From Candidatus Omnitrophota bacterium (GTDB lineage Bacteria > Omnitrophota > Omnitrophia > Omnitrophales > Aquincolibacteriaceae): 64,000 bases of DNA. Below, one piece after another: positions 1 to 8,836 of this stretch. The notes under the pieces were generated by a model. The model saw only the letters and a program-made list of their open reading frames with translations, did no database searches and was not told the DNA's origin. A program made the position numbers and the translations under genes. Location of the stretch: positions 1-64,000 of the forward strand of contig JAUYMS010000019.1 in the NCBI GenBank assembly GCA_030698625.1, written 5' to 3'. Each line of letters starts with the position of its first letter. The stretch's first letter is position 1.

Positions 1-1
1 C

Positions 2-877
2 TTTCAGAAGGCTAAGGAGCTGTTGGTAGCGCGAAGAAATTATACTGTCAGAAACGTGAAGTATAAATACTTGCTCCAGGGGCGCATCAAGTGCGGCGAC
101 TGTAGTAACTCGGTTTCGGGCACGGCCGACCGGCAGGTCCAGAAGAGGAATGGGAAAACCTATGGTCCTTATTTCAAGCTTTACTATCGATGCACGTATT
201 TTGTTAAAAACGTCTATAAGAAACTAACGAAATGCAATCTTCGTTACATCCAGGCAGAGCTTCTTGAATCGCTTGTTTGGAATGAAATTGAAGCCATCCT
301 AGAAAATCCCAGGCTAATCGAAAAAGCATTACTTGATAAAGAAGCCCACGATCCTCAGGGTAGGAAGAATATTCAAGACGAATTAAACCGGCTGGAGTCG
401 CGGTTGGGCACAATGGATAGGGAAGAGCAGCGTATGCTTGAAGCCTATCGGCAAAATATTATTAGCCTGGAACAATTGAAAAGCCAGATGGCGCAAATTA
501 AAGATGAGTTGGAAAAGCTTTCTAACCGAAGAAATGAGCTTACGAGTTTCCTTGCCGATAGGAAAAGCATTAACGTACAAGATGCCGTTGATTATTTAGA
601 GCAAGTGAAAAAAGGAATAGAGAAATTCACTTACGAATCAAAGAAAAAAGTAGTTCATCTTCTGAACACCCATGTCATTGCCAACATTAATGGGGTAATC
701 GATATTTTTTGTACCTTCCCCTCGAAAGAACCACGTTTTTCAACCGATAGTTCTCATGTTTTTTCCCTGCAGCCGTCGGCAGGACCCATATCCTTGCGAT
801 CAGCGGTTTGCACCTGTCATTGGTTGCGGGCTCCTTTTTTGTTCTCATGCTCACACTGGGCTGCACGCAAAGGGTGA
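2..877 (+). CDS. Large serine recombinase, C-terminal part (5' end outside window)
   Basis: The frame is open from base 2, so the catalytic N-terminal domain lies upstream of the window; the TTG at 23 is not a real start. Visible are the C-terminal recombinase segment YLLQGRIKCGDC (zinc-ribbon Cys pair at bases 92-103), a YYRC and a later Cys completing the ribbon, then a helical segment of the LESLVWNEIEAIL type and a long coiled coil (bases about 370-560). This order is typical of large serine recombinases that integrate phages and integrative elements. The DNA is visibly more AT-rich than the genes downstream. Homology to the family stops near base 720; the frame then continues to a stop at 875-877 in DNA whose other frame is comEC, so the last 30-50 codons are probably host sequence read out of frame. 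Acts on att sites in the cytoplasm. Family assignment is firm; the true C-terminus is uncertain. Confidence 0.85.
   Translation, partial: FQKAKELLVARRNYTVRNVKYKYLLQGRIKCGDCSNSVSGTADRQVQKRNGKTYGPYFKLYYRCTYFVKNVYKKLTKCNLRYIQAELLESLVWNEIEAILENPRLIEKALLDKEAHDPQGRKNIQDELNRLESRLGTMDREEQRMLEAYRQNIISLEQLKSQMAQIKDELEKLSNRRNELTSFLADRKSINVQDAVDYLEQVKKGIEKFTYESKKKVVHLLNTHVIANINGVIDIFCTFPSKEPRFSTDSSHVFSLQPSAGPISLRSAVCTCHWLRAPFLFSCSHWAARKG
735..790. other. Probable element/chromosome junction (att site) inside comEC
   Basis: Upstream sequence is recombinase-coding and AT-rich. From about base 778 the other frame abruptly encodes the conserved ComEC core GRTHILAISGLHL. The comEC frame has a TAG at 748-750 and no family resemblance before about 770, so the transition lies between roughly 735 and 780. 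Large serine recombinase genes commonly sit next to their att site, which fits. The exact 2-base crossover cannot be read without the other element end. Confidence 0.6.
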
Positions 878-2223
878 CCGCTCTGCTCTCCTTAATTGTG
901 GTGGTCGCCTATGTGGCCTTGGCAGGCTTTCGCGTGCCCGTCATCCGTGCGGGTTTCATGATTGCCGCTGTCCTCGCTTCGGTCTGCGCCGGCCGCGAGA
1001 AGAGCAGTCTTAATTCGTTGTTTCTTATCTATTTCATTTTGCTGCTCATCGATGTCCGGACTCTTTATCAGATCTCATTTCAGCTTTCTTTCATTTCTGT
1101 TTTATCGCTCGTCCTTATTCTGCCTCGCGCCATTGAGTTGCCTAGGCTGCCGGGGGTTTTGAAGCAGACGCTCGCCATTACGATTGGGACGTTTCCGCTC
1201 ATCGCCTACTACTTCAATATTTTTTCACCGATTTCGCCCATCGCTAATATGGGCGCCGTGTTCTTTTTCTACATTACGCTGCTCGGGGCTTTGGCCTCAT
1301 TGCTTTTGGGTTCGCTGCCGTTTTTAGGGCCGATCACCGTTTGGGTCACGACGGCGGCGCTGAAATGCGGCATGGTATGGATTAAACTGCTATCTCAGAT
1401 TCCGTGGGGATTTATTTATGTGAGGTCGCCGGGGCCGGGCATTCTGGCTGTTTATTATGTAAGTCTTATCCTGCTGGTTTTCGGCAAGCGTCAGAAGTCT
1501 CCGGGGCATCGGCGGCTATCACGTTTGATGTCCGTGATCTGCTTGATCGCGGCCGCGGCGTTTTTCGTTCCGGAGCGGTCCGGCCCGTTTTCGTTGACCG
1601 TACTTGCGACAAAACGCGGGCCCTTGGTGCATGTGCGCGGCGAAGGAATCGGGAATTGGATATTCTGTACGGGGTCGCGCGAGGCCGACCGGCTTGCGGT
1701 GCCCTATCTGCGTGCGAAAGGCCTGCGCAAAATCGACGGCGTGATGCTCATGAGCTCAGGTAAGAATCCCCGGAGCAGGCCGGAAGGCCTGAGCCGGCAT
1801 TTTGATGTGAGCAGATGGTATACGCCGTTGTACCTGACTGACAATCAAATGGTCTTAGAACAGGTTTCCGGCGGATCGACGAAGGAGGCGTCGGTGCGCA
1901 TGTGGGATGTGCATGAGCGGCACCCTCTGCTAAAGCTGTCCTACGACCGCTTTGATTTTCTCTTTTTACCGTCGATGAATGCAAACACCCTGACGGGCCT
2001 CAAAGACACGGGCGCCCTGGCGGGGGTTGAAGTTGCCGTGTTGCCGAACGGAACTCACACGGAGGGCGAGGGAGCTCGGGCTGCCCAAATAATCCGCCTA
2101 CTCGAAGCCGCGCAAATCCCGTTTCTCGTCAGGGATCAGACAGGCGCGATAACCTTTGATGTACAAAAGGGTAAGGTTTTGCTCAGAAGTCCGAAGGAAA
2201 GCCCTATAACCGGCATAGTTTAG
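778..2223 (+). pseudogene. comEC: comEC 3' fragment (DNA-uptake channel), truncated by insertion
   Basis: ComEC is the inner-membrane channel for transforming DNA. The fragment begins in the middle of the Competence domain at HILAISGLHL and keeps several hydrophobic spans (bases about 800-1570), then a C-terminal soluble region that should be the metallo-beta-lactamase-like domain. No credible start codon or ribosome binding site precedes it; TTG at 808 lies inside the conserved core. The N-terminal OB and membrane part is missing and is expected on the far side of the inserted element. The C-terminal domain also looks degenerate: after VPYLRAKGLRKIDGVML one expects a His-rich SHxDxDHxGG motif, but the sequence reads MSSGKNPRSRPEGL with no metal-binding His/Asp cluster. 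So the protein may have lost nuclease-type activity before, or independently of, the insertion. Could also be a scaffold misjoin. Confidence 0.8.
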
Positions 2224-2224
2224 A

Positions 2225-2253
2225 TTGACAGCCGATAGCCCATCTGCTATATT
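2225..2253 (+). promoter_or_regulatory. Sigma70-type promoter for the TPR-lptE-holA unit
   Basis: TTGACA at 2225-2230, 17-base spacer, TATATT at 2248-2253 with an extended TGC just upstream. It starts 2 bases after the comEC stop and lies 45 bases before the TPR gene start, leaving room for a leader with AGAGG before the ATG. Confidence 0.75.
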
Positions 2254-2298
2254 GTCCTCGCTTTAAATCCCGCACAAGTAGAGGTATTCAATCAAGTT

Positions 2299-5200
2299 AT
2301 GAAAAATAAGAAGGTACTAGCCTTCTTTTTTCTATTTGTAATTCCCTCCCTTACGACTCAAGCCTATTGGGTCTGGTCTCCGGAGTCGGGAAAGTTTGTT
2401 AATCCTGAAGGTGTTGTGGAGGATTCCGCCGAAGAACAGTATGAGTATGCGATGAAGTTGTATCGCGAGCAGGACTACGACGGCGCAATCAAACAACTCG
2501 AAGAGTTGGTCAAGCATTACCGGACTTCTGAAGTGGCGCCCGAAGCTCAGTACCGTTTGGGCATCGTCTATGAAGAAAAGAGCGAGTACTTGAAGGCTTA
2601 CGGAGCCTTTAAAAAGTTGATCGAGTCCTTTCCTCAAAGCGAAAGAATCGCAGAAGTTGTAGAGCGGGAATTCCGTATCGGCAATCTTTTTCTTTCCGGC
2701 CGAAAGGCTAAACTCATGGGTCTTGAAATTTTGCCCTCGCTGCCCAAGGCCGCCGAAATTTTTCAGCACATCATAGACAATGCCCCTTACAGCAAGTACG
2801 GCGACCAGGCGCAGTTCCGGCTCGGTCTTACGCATAAGAAGTCCGCAAAGTTTGGTGAGGCGGTTGACGCCTTTCAGGCCCTGCTCGATAATTATCCCCA
2901 GAGTGAACTCATCGCCGAAGCCCGTTTCCAACTCGCTGAAACCGCCTATCTGAGGTCTAATGCATCCATTCGCGATCAGCGTGCGCTCGAGGATGCTTCT
3001 CAGGAAGTCGACCGCTTTCTAGCCAGATACCCCGATTCCGCAGCAACCGAAAAGGCGGCAAAATTGCGCGGCGAAATCAGTGAAAAGAGCGCCGAGAAAA
3101 ATTACAGAATTGCGGCCTACTATGAAAAGACGAATTACCTTAAGAGCGCGCTTATTTACTACAGGGAGGTCGCCAACCGTTTCCCGCAAACGCAGTGGGG
3201 ACATAAGGCCGCCGTGAAACTGAAAACGATTGAAGCTCCCGCCACTTATCTCACCGAGCAGACAACGCAGGTTGCCGGAGAAATTCAAGCCGTCGAGGCC
3301 GAGCTTGCCGCAGTGGCCGAAGATGACGCAATTGAAAAAGACAGATTGAAGAGACAGATTGAGCGGCTTGGAAACAGACAGAGGACCATCGAAAAGAGTA
3401 AGAAGGAAAGTATCCAGAGCCGGCGTGAAGATTTGAAGCGGCGCCAAAGCGAGCTTAAGGAGAAGTTTAAGAAGCTGGAAAAGAAGCGTAAGCTCCTCAA
3501 AGACAATTCTTCTGAGGATCTGAAACGCGCTATGGACCGTTGGCATACCTCTTTAGAGGCAGAGCAGGCCGAGCTATTATCGGAGGAAAGGCAAATTAAA
3601 GGCTGGGGCAGCGCGTTAGGGCTTAAGTCTCCGGGATTGCGTTGGGATGTCCTGCCGTTTGTCGGGGAGGGTTCCACGGAACTCGACAAGGTTCGCGACT
3701 TCGAGGCCAAGAAGCTCTTTAAGGCCGCAGATGATAAAAGGGACCTCCTTGATGAGAAGGAACTGCTTTATCGTCAGCGCGGGGAGATTGTGGCATCCTT
3801 GGATGAGTTGGAGACAAAGCGGCTTGGGCTCGATGCCGAAGACGAGCGGCTCATCGCGTTGACAGGAGCGGGCCAGGACACCTTACGGCAACGCCGGGAT
3901 GAGCTTGCCGCAGTTCGGGCGGAAATTGAGCGCCTTGAAAAGGAGCTGGCCGAGAAGCGCACAGCTTATGAGAGGCAGTTCAGAGAAGCCGCATGGTTTT
4001 CCTGGGCGGGTCTTCCCGGACAGGTTGCCAAGACATCGGCACAGGCCGTGGGGGCTTCATTCGAAAAATCTTTCGAGTATTTGAATCCCTTCAGCCACAG
4101 CAGCTCAGACTTCCGCGAGCTTGATATTCAGGAGCTGACCGAGATGAGAATGCATCTGCGGGAGAAAATTCAGGCACAGCGCTCGGTCGTTAATACGCTG
4201 AATCGGGCGTTTGATCAGGAGTTTGCGTTAGAAGAACAGAAGCGACTCTTGGCATCGCTTGAGACCGACGAAAACGTCGATGCTCGCGCGATACGAAAGA
4301 CCGTGAAGCAGCTGCAGAAGCAGATTCGCTCCCGCTATGAAGAAATTGACGACCGCCACAGGCAAAAGCAGCACCTGGTTGAGGAGGTGGCTGTTCTCAT
4401 TAAGACGAAAGAGTCACAAGCCGGCCTCGTTGCGCGCACCGGCAAGATTATCGCGTTACCCGCGACCACCTTTGCCCGGTTGGGCCATGCCTTTATCTTT
4501 GGAAGAAAAGCCGATGATGTTCAGGTGACCGAAGCCGTTAATGCGATGAAAGGCGAAGAAGGCCTTTCAAAGCAGGCTCGGGAGCTCCGGGATGAAATCG
4601 AGCTTCAGAGTCTTATGATTGAAGCTCGCAACTGGGAGATCAACCAGCTGCAACGGGAACTGGAAATTGCACAAGCGCAGGCATCTCTGGCCGGCGGTTA
4701 TAAATTCCGATCGTCTCTGGTAAGCGTACCCTACCTTTTTTTAACCGATGCCCTTGACGGTGCTAAGCGCATTGTGCCGCAGAAAGATCGCCCGGAAATT
4801 CTTTTCAATCGCCTGGAGAAGGAAACAAATTCTCTGGAAAGAGACAAGGCCGAGGCGGCTCGTCTGGATGAGGTGATTCTTGAAAAGACCGGGGGGCGCG
4901 CACTTCCGGTTGAAACGGTTCCTGTGCCTGAACCTGTTGTTGACGCCGTCACTGCCGAAGAAGGTGCCGATGAGTCGGCTCTCAGAGCCGAAATTGAGAA
5001 TCTCTCGGAGACTATCGAGGCGACGCAAGAGCGTTATGAACAGGAGAAGAAGGTCGTAGCCGATGAACTGCGTGCGCTTGCCGAAGAAGCGGACGGCGGC
5101 AAGGCCGGAAAGCAGATTGTGAAGGAGAGCAAGAAGGCCCGCAAGCAGGAGGATAAACTGCGCGAAGAATTGCAGGGGATCGAAGAAGAGATCCTCTCGT

Positions 5201-5433
5201 TGATTAGCAAAGAGAAGAATGTTGAAGATACGGAAACCTCGATTCTTCAGCGGCGAATCGAGCGTATCGACCACGCTGTGGAGAAGGTCACCTCACAAGC
5301 CTTGACCCAAGATCTCCTCAGTGAGAGGGGACGCATGCAGGAACGCCTTATTCAGATAGAATCCCGCCAGAATTTCCTCAGTAAAGAAACCGACCGTTTT
5401 AAACTGACACAAACCGAGTCTCTGAATTCATGA
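2299..5433 (+). CDS. TPR and coiled-coil envelope protein, 1044 aa
   Basis: Starts with a hydrophobic Sec signal (residues 1-22, ending TTQA) followed by YWVWSPESGKFVNPEG, a short aromatic segment. Residues about 45-310 contain several tetratricopeptide-type repeats of the YbgF/BamD style (for example EEQYEYAMKLYREQDYDGA, then APEAQYRLGIVYEEK). From about 320 to the end the protein is dominated by charged heptad-like helices rich in Glu, Lys, Arg and Gln, interrupted near residues 560-610 and 700-740 by less charged stretches. No catalytic motif is visible. It shares a promoter and a 4-base overlap with lptE, which suggests a periplasmic scaffold for outer-membrane biogenesis, but the specific function is unknown. 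It is much longer than BamD (about 250 aa), so calling it BamD would be wrong. Confidence 0.75.
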   Translation: MKNKKVLAFFFLFVIPSLTTQAYWVWSPESGKFVNPEGVVEDSAEEQYEYAMKLYREQDYDGAIKQLEELVKHYRTSEVAPEAQYRLGIVYEEKSEYLKAYGAFKKLIESFPQSERIAEVVEREFRIGNLFLSGRKAKLMGLEILPSLPKAAEIFQHIIDNAPYSKYGDQAQFRLGLTHKKSAKFGEAVDAFQALLDNYPQSELIAEARFQLAETAYLRSNASIRDQRALEDASQEVDRFLARYPDSAATEKAAKLRGEISEKSAEKNYRIAAYYEKTNYLKSALIYYREVANRFPQTQWGHKAAVKLKTIEAPATYLTEQTTQVAGEIQAVEAELAAVAEDDAIEKDRLKRQIERLGNRQRTIEKSKKESIQSRREDLKRRQSELKEKFKKLEKKRKLLKDNSSEDLKRAMDRWHTSLEAEQAELLSEERQIKGWGSALGLKSPGLRWDVLPFVGEGSTELDKVRDFEAKKLFKAADDKRDLLDEKELLYRQRGEIVASLDELETKRLGLDAEDERLIALTGAGQDTLRQRRDELAAVRAEIERLEKELAEKRTAYERQFREAAWFSWAGLPGQVAKTSAQAVGASFEKSFEYLNPFSHSSSDFRELDIQELTEMRMHLREKIQAQRSVVNTLNRAFDQEFALEEQKRLLASLETDENVDARAIRKTVKQLQKQIRSRYEEIDDRHRQKQHLVEEVAVLIKTKESQAGLVARTGKIIALPATTFARLGHAFIFGRKADDVQVTEAVNAMKGEEGLSKQARELRDEIELQSLMIEARNWEINQLQRELEIAQAQASLAGGYKFRSSLVSVPYLFLTDALDGAKRIVPQKDRPEILFNRLEKETNSLERDKAEAARLDEVILEKTGGRALPVETVPVPEPVVDAVTAEEGADESALRAEIENLSETIEATQERYEQEKKVVADELRALAEEADGGKAGKQIVKESKKARKQEDKLREELQGIEEEILSLISKEKNVEDTETSILQRRIERIDHAVEKVTSQALTQDLLSERGRMQERLIQIESRQNFLSKETDRFKLTQTESLNS

Positions 5434-5954
5434 AGTTTTATCGACTGACGGCATTTTCCGTACTCATCCTAAGTCTGTCTATCGCCGGATGCGGTTACAC
5501 GCGTGAAGCCGTACTGCCCCGAAATATAAAGACGATTTACGTCGATACCGTGAAAAATAAAGTCCCGCTCGATAAGATCTATGCCTACGTAGCGGGCTTG
5601 GAGATGGATATCACCAACGCCATTATCAAGCGGTTGCATGAAGACGGAAACCTTCGCGTCGTAAAGCATAACGAAGCCGATGCGGTGCTCGAAGCCAACC
5701 TTATCGGTTTTGAACAGGAAGGCGTAAGATTTACGAGTTTGGAATCCGTTGAAGAGTACCGGCTCTTTATCGTGCTCGAGTTGAAACTCCTGGACGGCCG
5801 GACAGGCGAGATCCTCTGGGAAGAGCTCTCGTTTTCAGGAGATACGGAATACTTTGTCAGCGACGTCAGAACCCTGGCTCGGGAGAAGGCCTCTGAAGAA
5901 GCCGTGATTAACCTGGCCCGCAACGTCGTTGATCGCATTGTTGAAGACTGGTAA
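5430..5954 (+). CDS. lptE: LptE-family LPS-assembly lipoprotein
   Basis: A 174-residue lipoprotein. The signal ends in a lipobox SIAGC with the acylated Cys at about residue 21, followed by GYTREAVLPRNIKTIYVDTVKN, the usual start of the LptE fold in non-proteobacterial diderms. The middle carries alternating beta strands and the typical ADAVLEANLIGFEQEG segment. LptE plugs the LptD barrel in the outer membrane and helps deliver lipopolysaccharide. The ATG overlaps the previous stop (ATGA), implying translational coupling to the TPR protein; holA follows after 6 bases. A diderm cell plan is strongly implied. Confidence 0.85.
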   Translation: MKFYRLTAFSVLILSLSIAGCGYTREAVLPRNIKTIYVDTVKNKVPLDKIYAYVAGLEMDITNAIIKRLHEDGNLRVVKHNEADAVLEANLIGFEQEGVRFTSLESVEEYRLFIVLELKLLDGRTGEILWEELSFSGDTEYFVSDVRTLAREKASEEAVINLARNVVDRIVEDW

Positions 5955-5960
5955 CCCCGC

Positions 5961-6914
5961 GTGAGCCAAAATTGTTGCCTCCTCATCGGCGACCCGTTTC
6001 TCGTAGAGCAAAGGCGAAATGCGCTAGTTGCATCGATTCGCGAGAAATGCGGCGATAACATTGCTGAACAAACTTCACACCTGTCAGACACCCCGCTTGC
6101 TCAAGTCTTAGCTGAAGCTCGCACGCTGCCGTTCCTAGTTTCTGCGCAGATATTTTATTTGCGCGAAGCCGACCGCCTAAATAAAGACGATGCCCAAACG
6201 CTCAAGTCTTATTTGGAAAACCCCACATCGAACACCTATCTGATTTTGGAAGCCTCTGCCATCGATAAAAGGCACGCCCTGGTCAAGCTCATGGAAGCGG
6301 CCGGTTCGCTCTATGTGATGGATGATTCGCAGAAGAGATCGATGGCATCGCGTTTTCTGGTTGAAAAACTGAAATCAGCGCGTAAGACGATTACGCCGCC
6401 GGCACAGGCCTACCTGGAATCCATGGTCGGAGACGCCCCGATGTTTCTGGGTACGATTCTGGATCAGCTGGTCAATTATGCCGGCAACGAGGAGAAGATC
6501 ACCGAAGAAATGGTCCACGAATTTGAGGAAAAGTGGAGCCAGGTTGACATATTTAAGTTTGCAGATGCCTTAGCGACAGGAAATATGGCGAAGGCATTAA
6601 AGCTGCTGCGTGACGCGAGTGAGGAGAGCGGAGGTGATTACCCGTGGCTCATCGGGTTCTTGCATTGGCAGCTTCGGCGCTTCTGGGTTGCGAAAGTGCT
6701 CCTCGACGAAGGCGTATCACAAGACGCAGTGTTGGCTAAGTGTCGTATCTCAAAAAGGCAGGCCCCTTATTTTATGCGGCAGTTGAAGCCGATGTCTCAA
6801 GTGAAGCTAAAGCGCGCCCTTGAGGGACTTTTTCAGGTGGATTGGAAGATGAAGACGGGCGCAGTGGATGCGGCGGCAGGATTGGAGAGTTGGGTTGTGG
6901 AGTGGACGGGCTAA
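5961..6914 (+). CDS. holA: DNA polymerase III subunit delta
   Basis: 317 residues, near the family norm of 320-345. It starts with GTG at 5961, 6 bases after lptE. Family features: N-terminal LLIGDPFLVEQRRNAL, a central TYLILEASAIDKRHALVK segment, and C-terminal helices beginning VDIFKFADALATGNMAKAL that contact the clamp-loader collar. The delta subunit opens the beta clamp during clamp loading. The lptE-holA-rpsT order is common in bacteria. The stop is immediately followed by the rpsT stop on the other strand, so the two genes converge with no space between them. Confidence 0.9.
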   Translation: MSQNCCLLIGDPFLVEQRRNALVASIREKCGDNIAEQTSHLSDTPLAQVLAEARTLPFLVSAQIFYLREADRLNKDDAQTLKSYLENPTSNTYLILEASAIDKRHALVKLMEAAGSLYVMDDSQKRSMASRFLVEKLKSARKTITPPAQAYLESMVGDAPMFLGTILDQLVNYAGNEEKITEEMVHEFEEKWSQVDIFKFADALATGNMAKALKLLRDASEESGGDYPWLIGFLHWQLRRFWVAKVLLDEGVSQDAVLAKCRISKRQAPYFMRQLKPMSQVKLKRALEGLFQVDWKMKTGAVDAAAGLESWVVEWTG

Positions 6915-7178
6915 TTACTGCTTACTGATTTTTACGAGAAACTTTTCTACGCGGGTTTTCTTCCGGTCGGCGCGGCCCTTCGGAATGATCCCTCGAGACA
7001 CCGCCTTATCATAACGCGATATGACACGACGCGCGAAGTCTTTAGCCTTTTTGGGATCGCTCTCGAGTTCACCCAACTGCTGGCTCAGGGTCTTCAGCTG
7101 AGAGAGGGCAGCCTGATTGACGGCCCTCTTCTTGGCATCGCTTCTCATGCGTTTCATAGCAGATTTAATATTAGGCAT
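6915..7178 (-). CDS. rpsT: 30S ribosomal protein S20
   Basis: 87 residues beginning MPNIKSAMKRMRSDAKKRA, the standard basic S20 N-terminus, and ending in a Lys/Arg-rich helix. S20 binds 16S rRNA early in 30S assembly. It is transcribed opposite to its neighbours from its own promoter, whose -10 box ends only 6 bases before the ATG; no Shine-Dalgarno sequence fits in that space, so the mRNA is probably leaderless. It converges directly on holA. Confidence 0.97.
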   Translation of the reverse strand: MPNIKSAMKRMRSDAKKRAVNQAALSQLKTLSQQLGELESDPKKAKDFARRVISRYDKAVSRGIIPKGRADRKKTRVEKFLVKISKQ

Positions 7179-7184
7179 CCAGGG

Positions 7185-7213
7185 AATTTATCATAGCCAA
7201 GACTGCTTGTCAA
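7185..7213 (-). promoter_or_regulatory. rpsT promoter, predicted leaderless start
   Basis: Read on the minus strand: TTGACA (7213-7208), 17-base spacer ending in TGA, TAAATT (7190-7185), then 6 bases and the ATG. A transcription start 7 bases after the -10 box would coincide with the A of the start codon. Confidence 0.7.
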
Positions 7214-7239
7214 TCAGCATCAAATAGGAGCTAAAAACC

Positions 7240-8829
7240 GTGAGCAACGAGAACCCAAAGCCGGGTTCAACAAAGCGTCATCTCGTTAAGTCGGCAGGAC
7301 TTATGTCGATTATGACGTTGTTTAGCCGTCTCCTGGGTCTCGCGCGCGATATCGTGTGCGCCAAAACGTTCGGGACGAGCTGGCAGTGGGACGCGTTTCT
7401 GTATGCCTTTCTGTTTCCGAATTTTTTCCGCCGCATTATCGGCGAAGGCGCCCTCTCCAGTGCCTTTATTCCCGTCTACAGCCAAACGCTTTCCAGTCAG
7501 GGGCAAGACGAGGCCTTCCGGTTTGCCAATGTGGTGTTTACGGGGATGTGCGCGGGGTTTCTGGTCCTTCTTTTTATTCTGGAGGGGGTGTTCCACATGC
7601 TCTTGGGTCTACCGGAGCTTTCACCCACGCTGCGCCTGACCTTTGATCTGCTCCGGGTCCTCTTTCCGTATCTCTTGTTTATTTGTTTGTTTGCCCTCGG
7701 CATGGGCATTCTCAATAGTCACCGGCATTTTTTTGCTCCGTCGCTCGGGCCGCTGGTCCTCAACATCGTATGGATCGCCGGGGTCATCTGGCTCGTGCCG
7801 CATGCGGGCCCGGACTTGGCCGATCAAACACGGTGGCTGGCCTACGCCTTACTTGTTGCGGGGTTTTTTCAGGTTGCCGTAGAGTTACCTTCGCTGCATC
7901 GCATGGGGTTCCGTCTCAAATGGATCTGGGATTTTATGTGTCCGGCTTTCAGAAAGACCATGCAATTGCTCATGCCCGTGGCCGTGGGTTTTGCGGTGGT
8001 GCAGGTCAATATCCTCGTCGATATGTCGCTTGCGCTTGGCCTCGGACCGGGTGCCAATTCCAGCCTTTGGTACGGCACCCGTCTTATGCATTTCCCGGTA
8101 GGTGTTTTTGCGATTGCTATGGGAACGGCGTTGCTGCCGACGATTTCCGAACAGATGGCGAAAAAAGACCTTGAGGCAACGGCTCGTTCGGTATCGTTTG
8201 CGCTTCGAAGTGTTTTTCTGATCATCCTGCCTTGCTCGGTCGGCTTCATTCTCCTGAGCTCTCCTATCGTGCATATGCTCTTCGAGCGTGGCCAGTTCGA
8301 TGCCGAATCAACAACCCGCAGTGCGGGGGTGCTCGTGGGGTATTCGATCGGACTTTTTGCGTACTCAGGATCACGCATTGTCGTGGCCGGTTTTCATGCG
8401 GCGCAGGACACCAAGACGCCGGTCAAGATCGCGGTCATCGCCATGACCGCCAATCTTGTTTTTGACTTGATCCTCATGCGATTTTTCGCCGAAGCGGGTT
8501 TGGCGATGGCCACCTCCGTGGCGGGAATTCTCCATTTCTTCTTACTGATAGCTTTTTATAACCGAAATATTGTGAAGATCGATCTTGGCAGAATCTTTCG
8601 CGCTCTCCTAAAAATTCTGCTTGCCAGTCTCTGCATGGGAGGGTTTTGCTTGGCGGTCTATTCACTCGGAGGCCGCGTGTTGGGCGATGCTCATATCAGC
8701 CATATCCTGCTCCGAGTTTTGGGCACTATCACGTTTTCCGCGTTCGCGTATGTCGGATTCTGCCTTATCTTTAAGATTCGCGAAATGCAGCAGGCTTGGG
8801 AGTGGATGCGCAACCGGCGCAAATCATAG
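7240..8829 (+). CDS. murJ: Lipid II flippase MurJ
   Basis: 529 residues with about 14 hydrophobic spans throughout. The N-terminus is the conserved SIMTLFSRLLGLARDIVCAKTFG followed by DAFLYAFLFPNFFRRIIGEGALSSAFIPVY, diagnostic of the MviN/MurJ family of MOP exporters. MurJ flips the peptidoglycan precursor lipid II across the inner membrane. The start is GTG at 7240, preceded by AGGAG 8 bases upstream. uvrC follows after 7 bases, so they are likely co-transcribed. The divergent region with rpsT is only 61 bases. Confidence 0.95.
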   Translation: MSNENPKPGSTKRHLVKSAGLMSIMTLFSRLLGLARDIVCAKTFGTSWQWDAFLYAFLFPNFFRRIIGEGALSSAFIPVYSQTLSSQGQDEAFRFANVVFTGMCAGFLVLLFILEGVFHMLLGLPELSPTLRLTFDLLRVLFPYLLFICLFALGMGILNSHRHFFAPSLGPLVLNIVWIAGVIWLVPHAGPDLADQTRWLAYALLVAGFFQVAVELPSLHRMGFRLKWIWDFMCPAFRKTMQLLMPVAVGFAVVQVNILVDMSLALGLGPGANSSLWYGTRLMHFPVGVFAIAMGTALLPTISEQMAKKDLEATARSVSFALRSVFLIILPCSVGFILLSSPIVHMLFERGQFDAESTTRSAGVLVGYSIGLFAYSGSRIVVAGFHAAQDTKTPVKIAVIAMTANLVFDLILMRFFAEAGLAMATSVAGILHFFLLIAFYNRNIVKIDLGRIFRALLKILLASLCMGGFCLAVYSLGGRVLGDAHISHILLRVLGTITFSAFAYVGFCLIFKIREMQQAWEWMRNRRKS

Positions 8830-8836
8830 AGAACTC

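Noticed and set aside
2299-5433. Annotation as BamD (outer-membrane assembly factor)
   Set aside because: The TPR part is similar, but there is no lipobox and the protein is four times longer than BamD.
8621-8836. Upstream extension of the uvrC frame into murJ
   Set aside because: No homology; ATG 8837 directly precedes the GIY-YIG domain.
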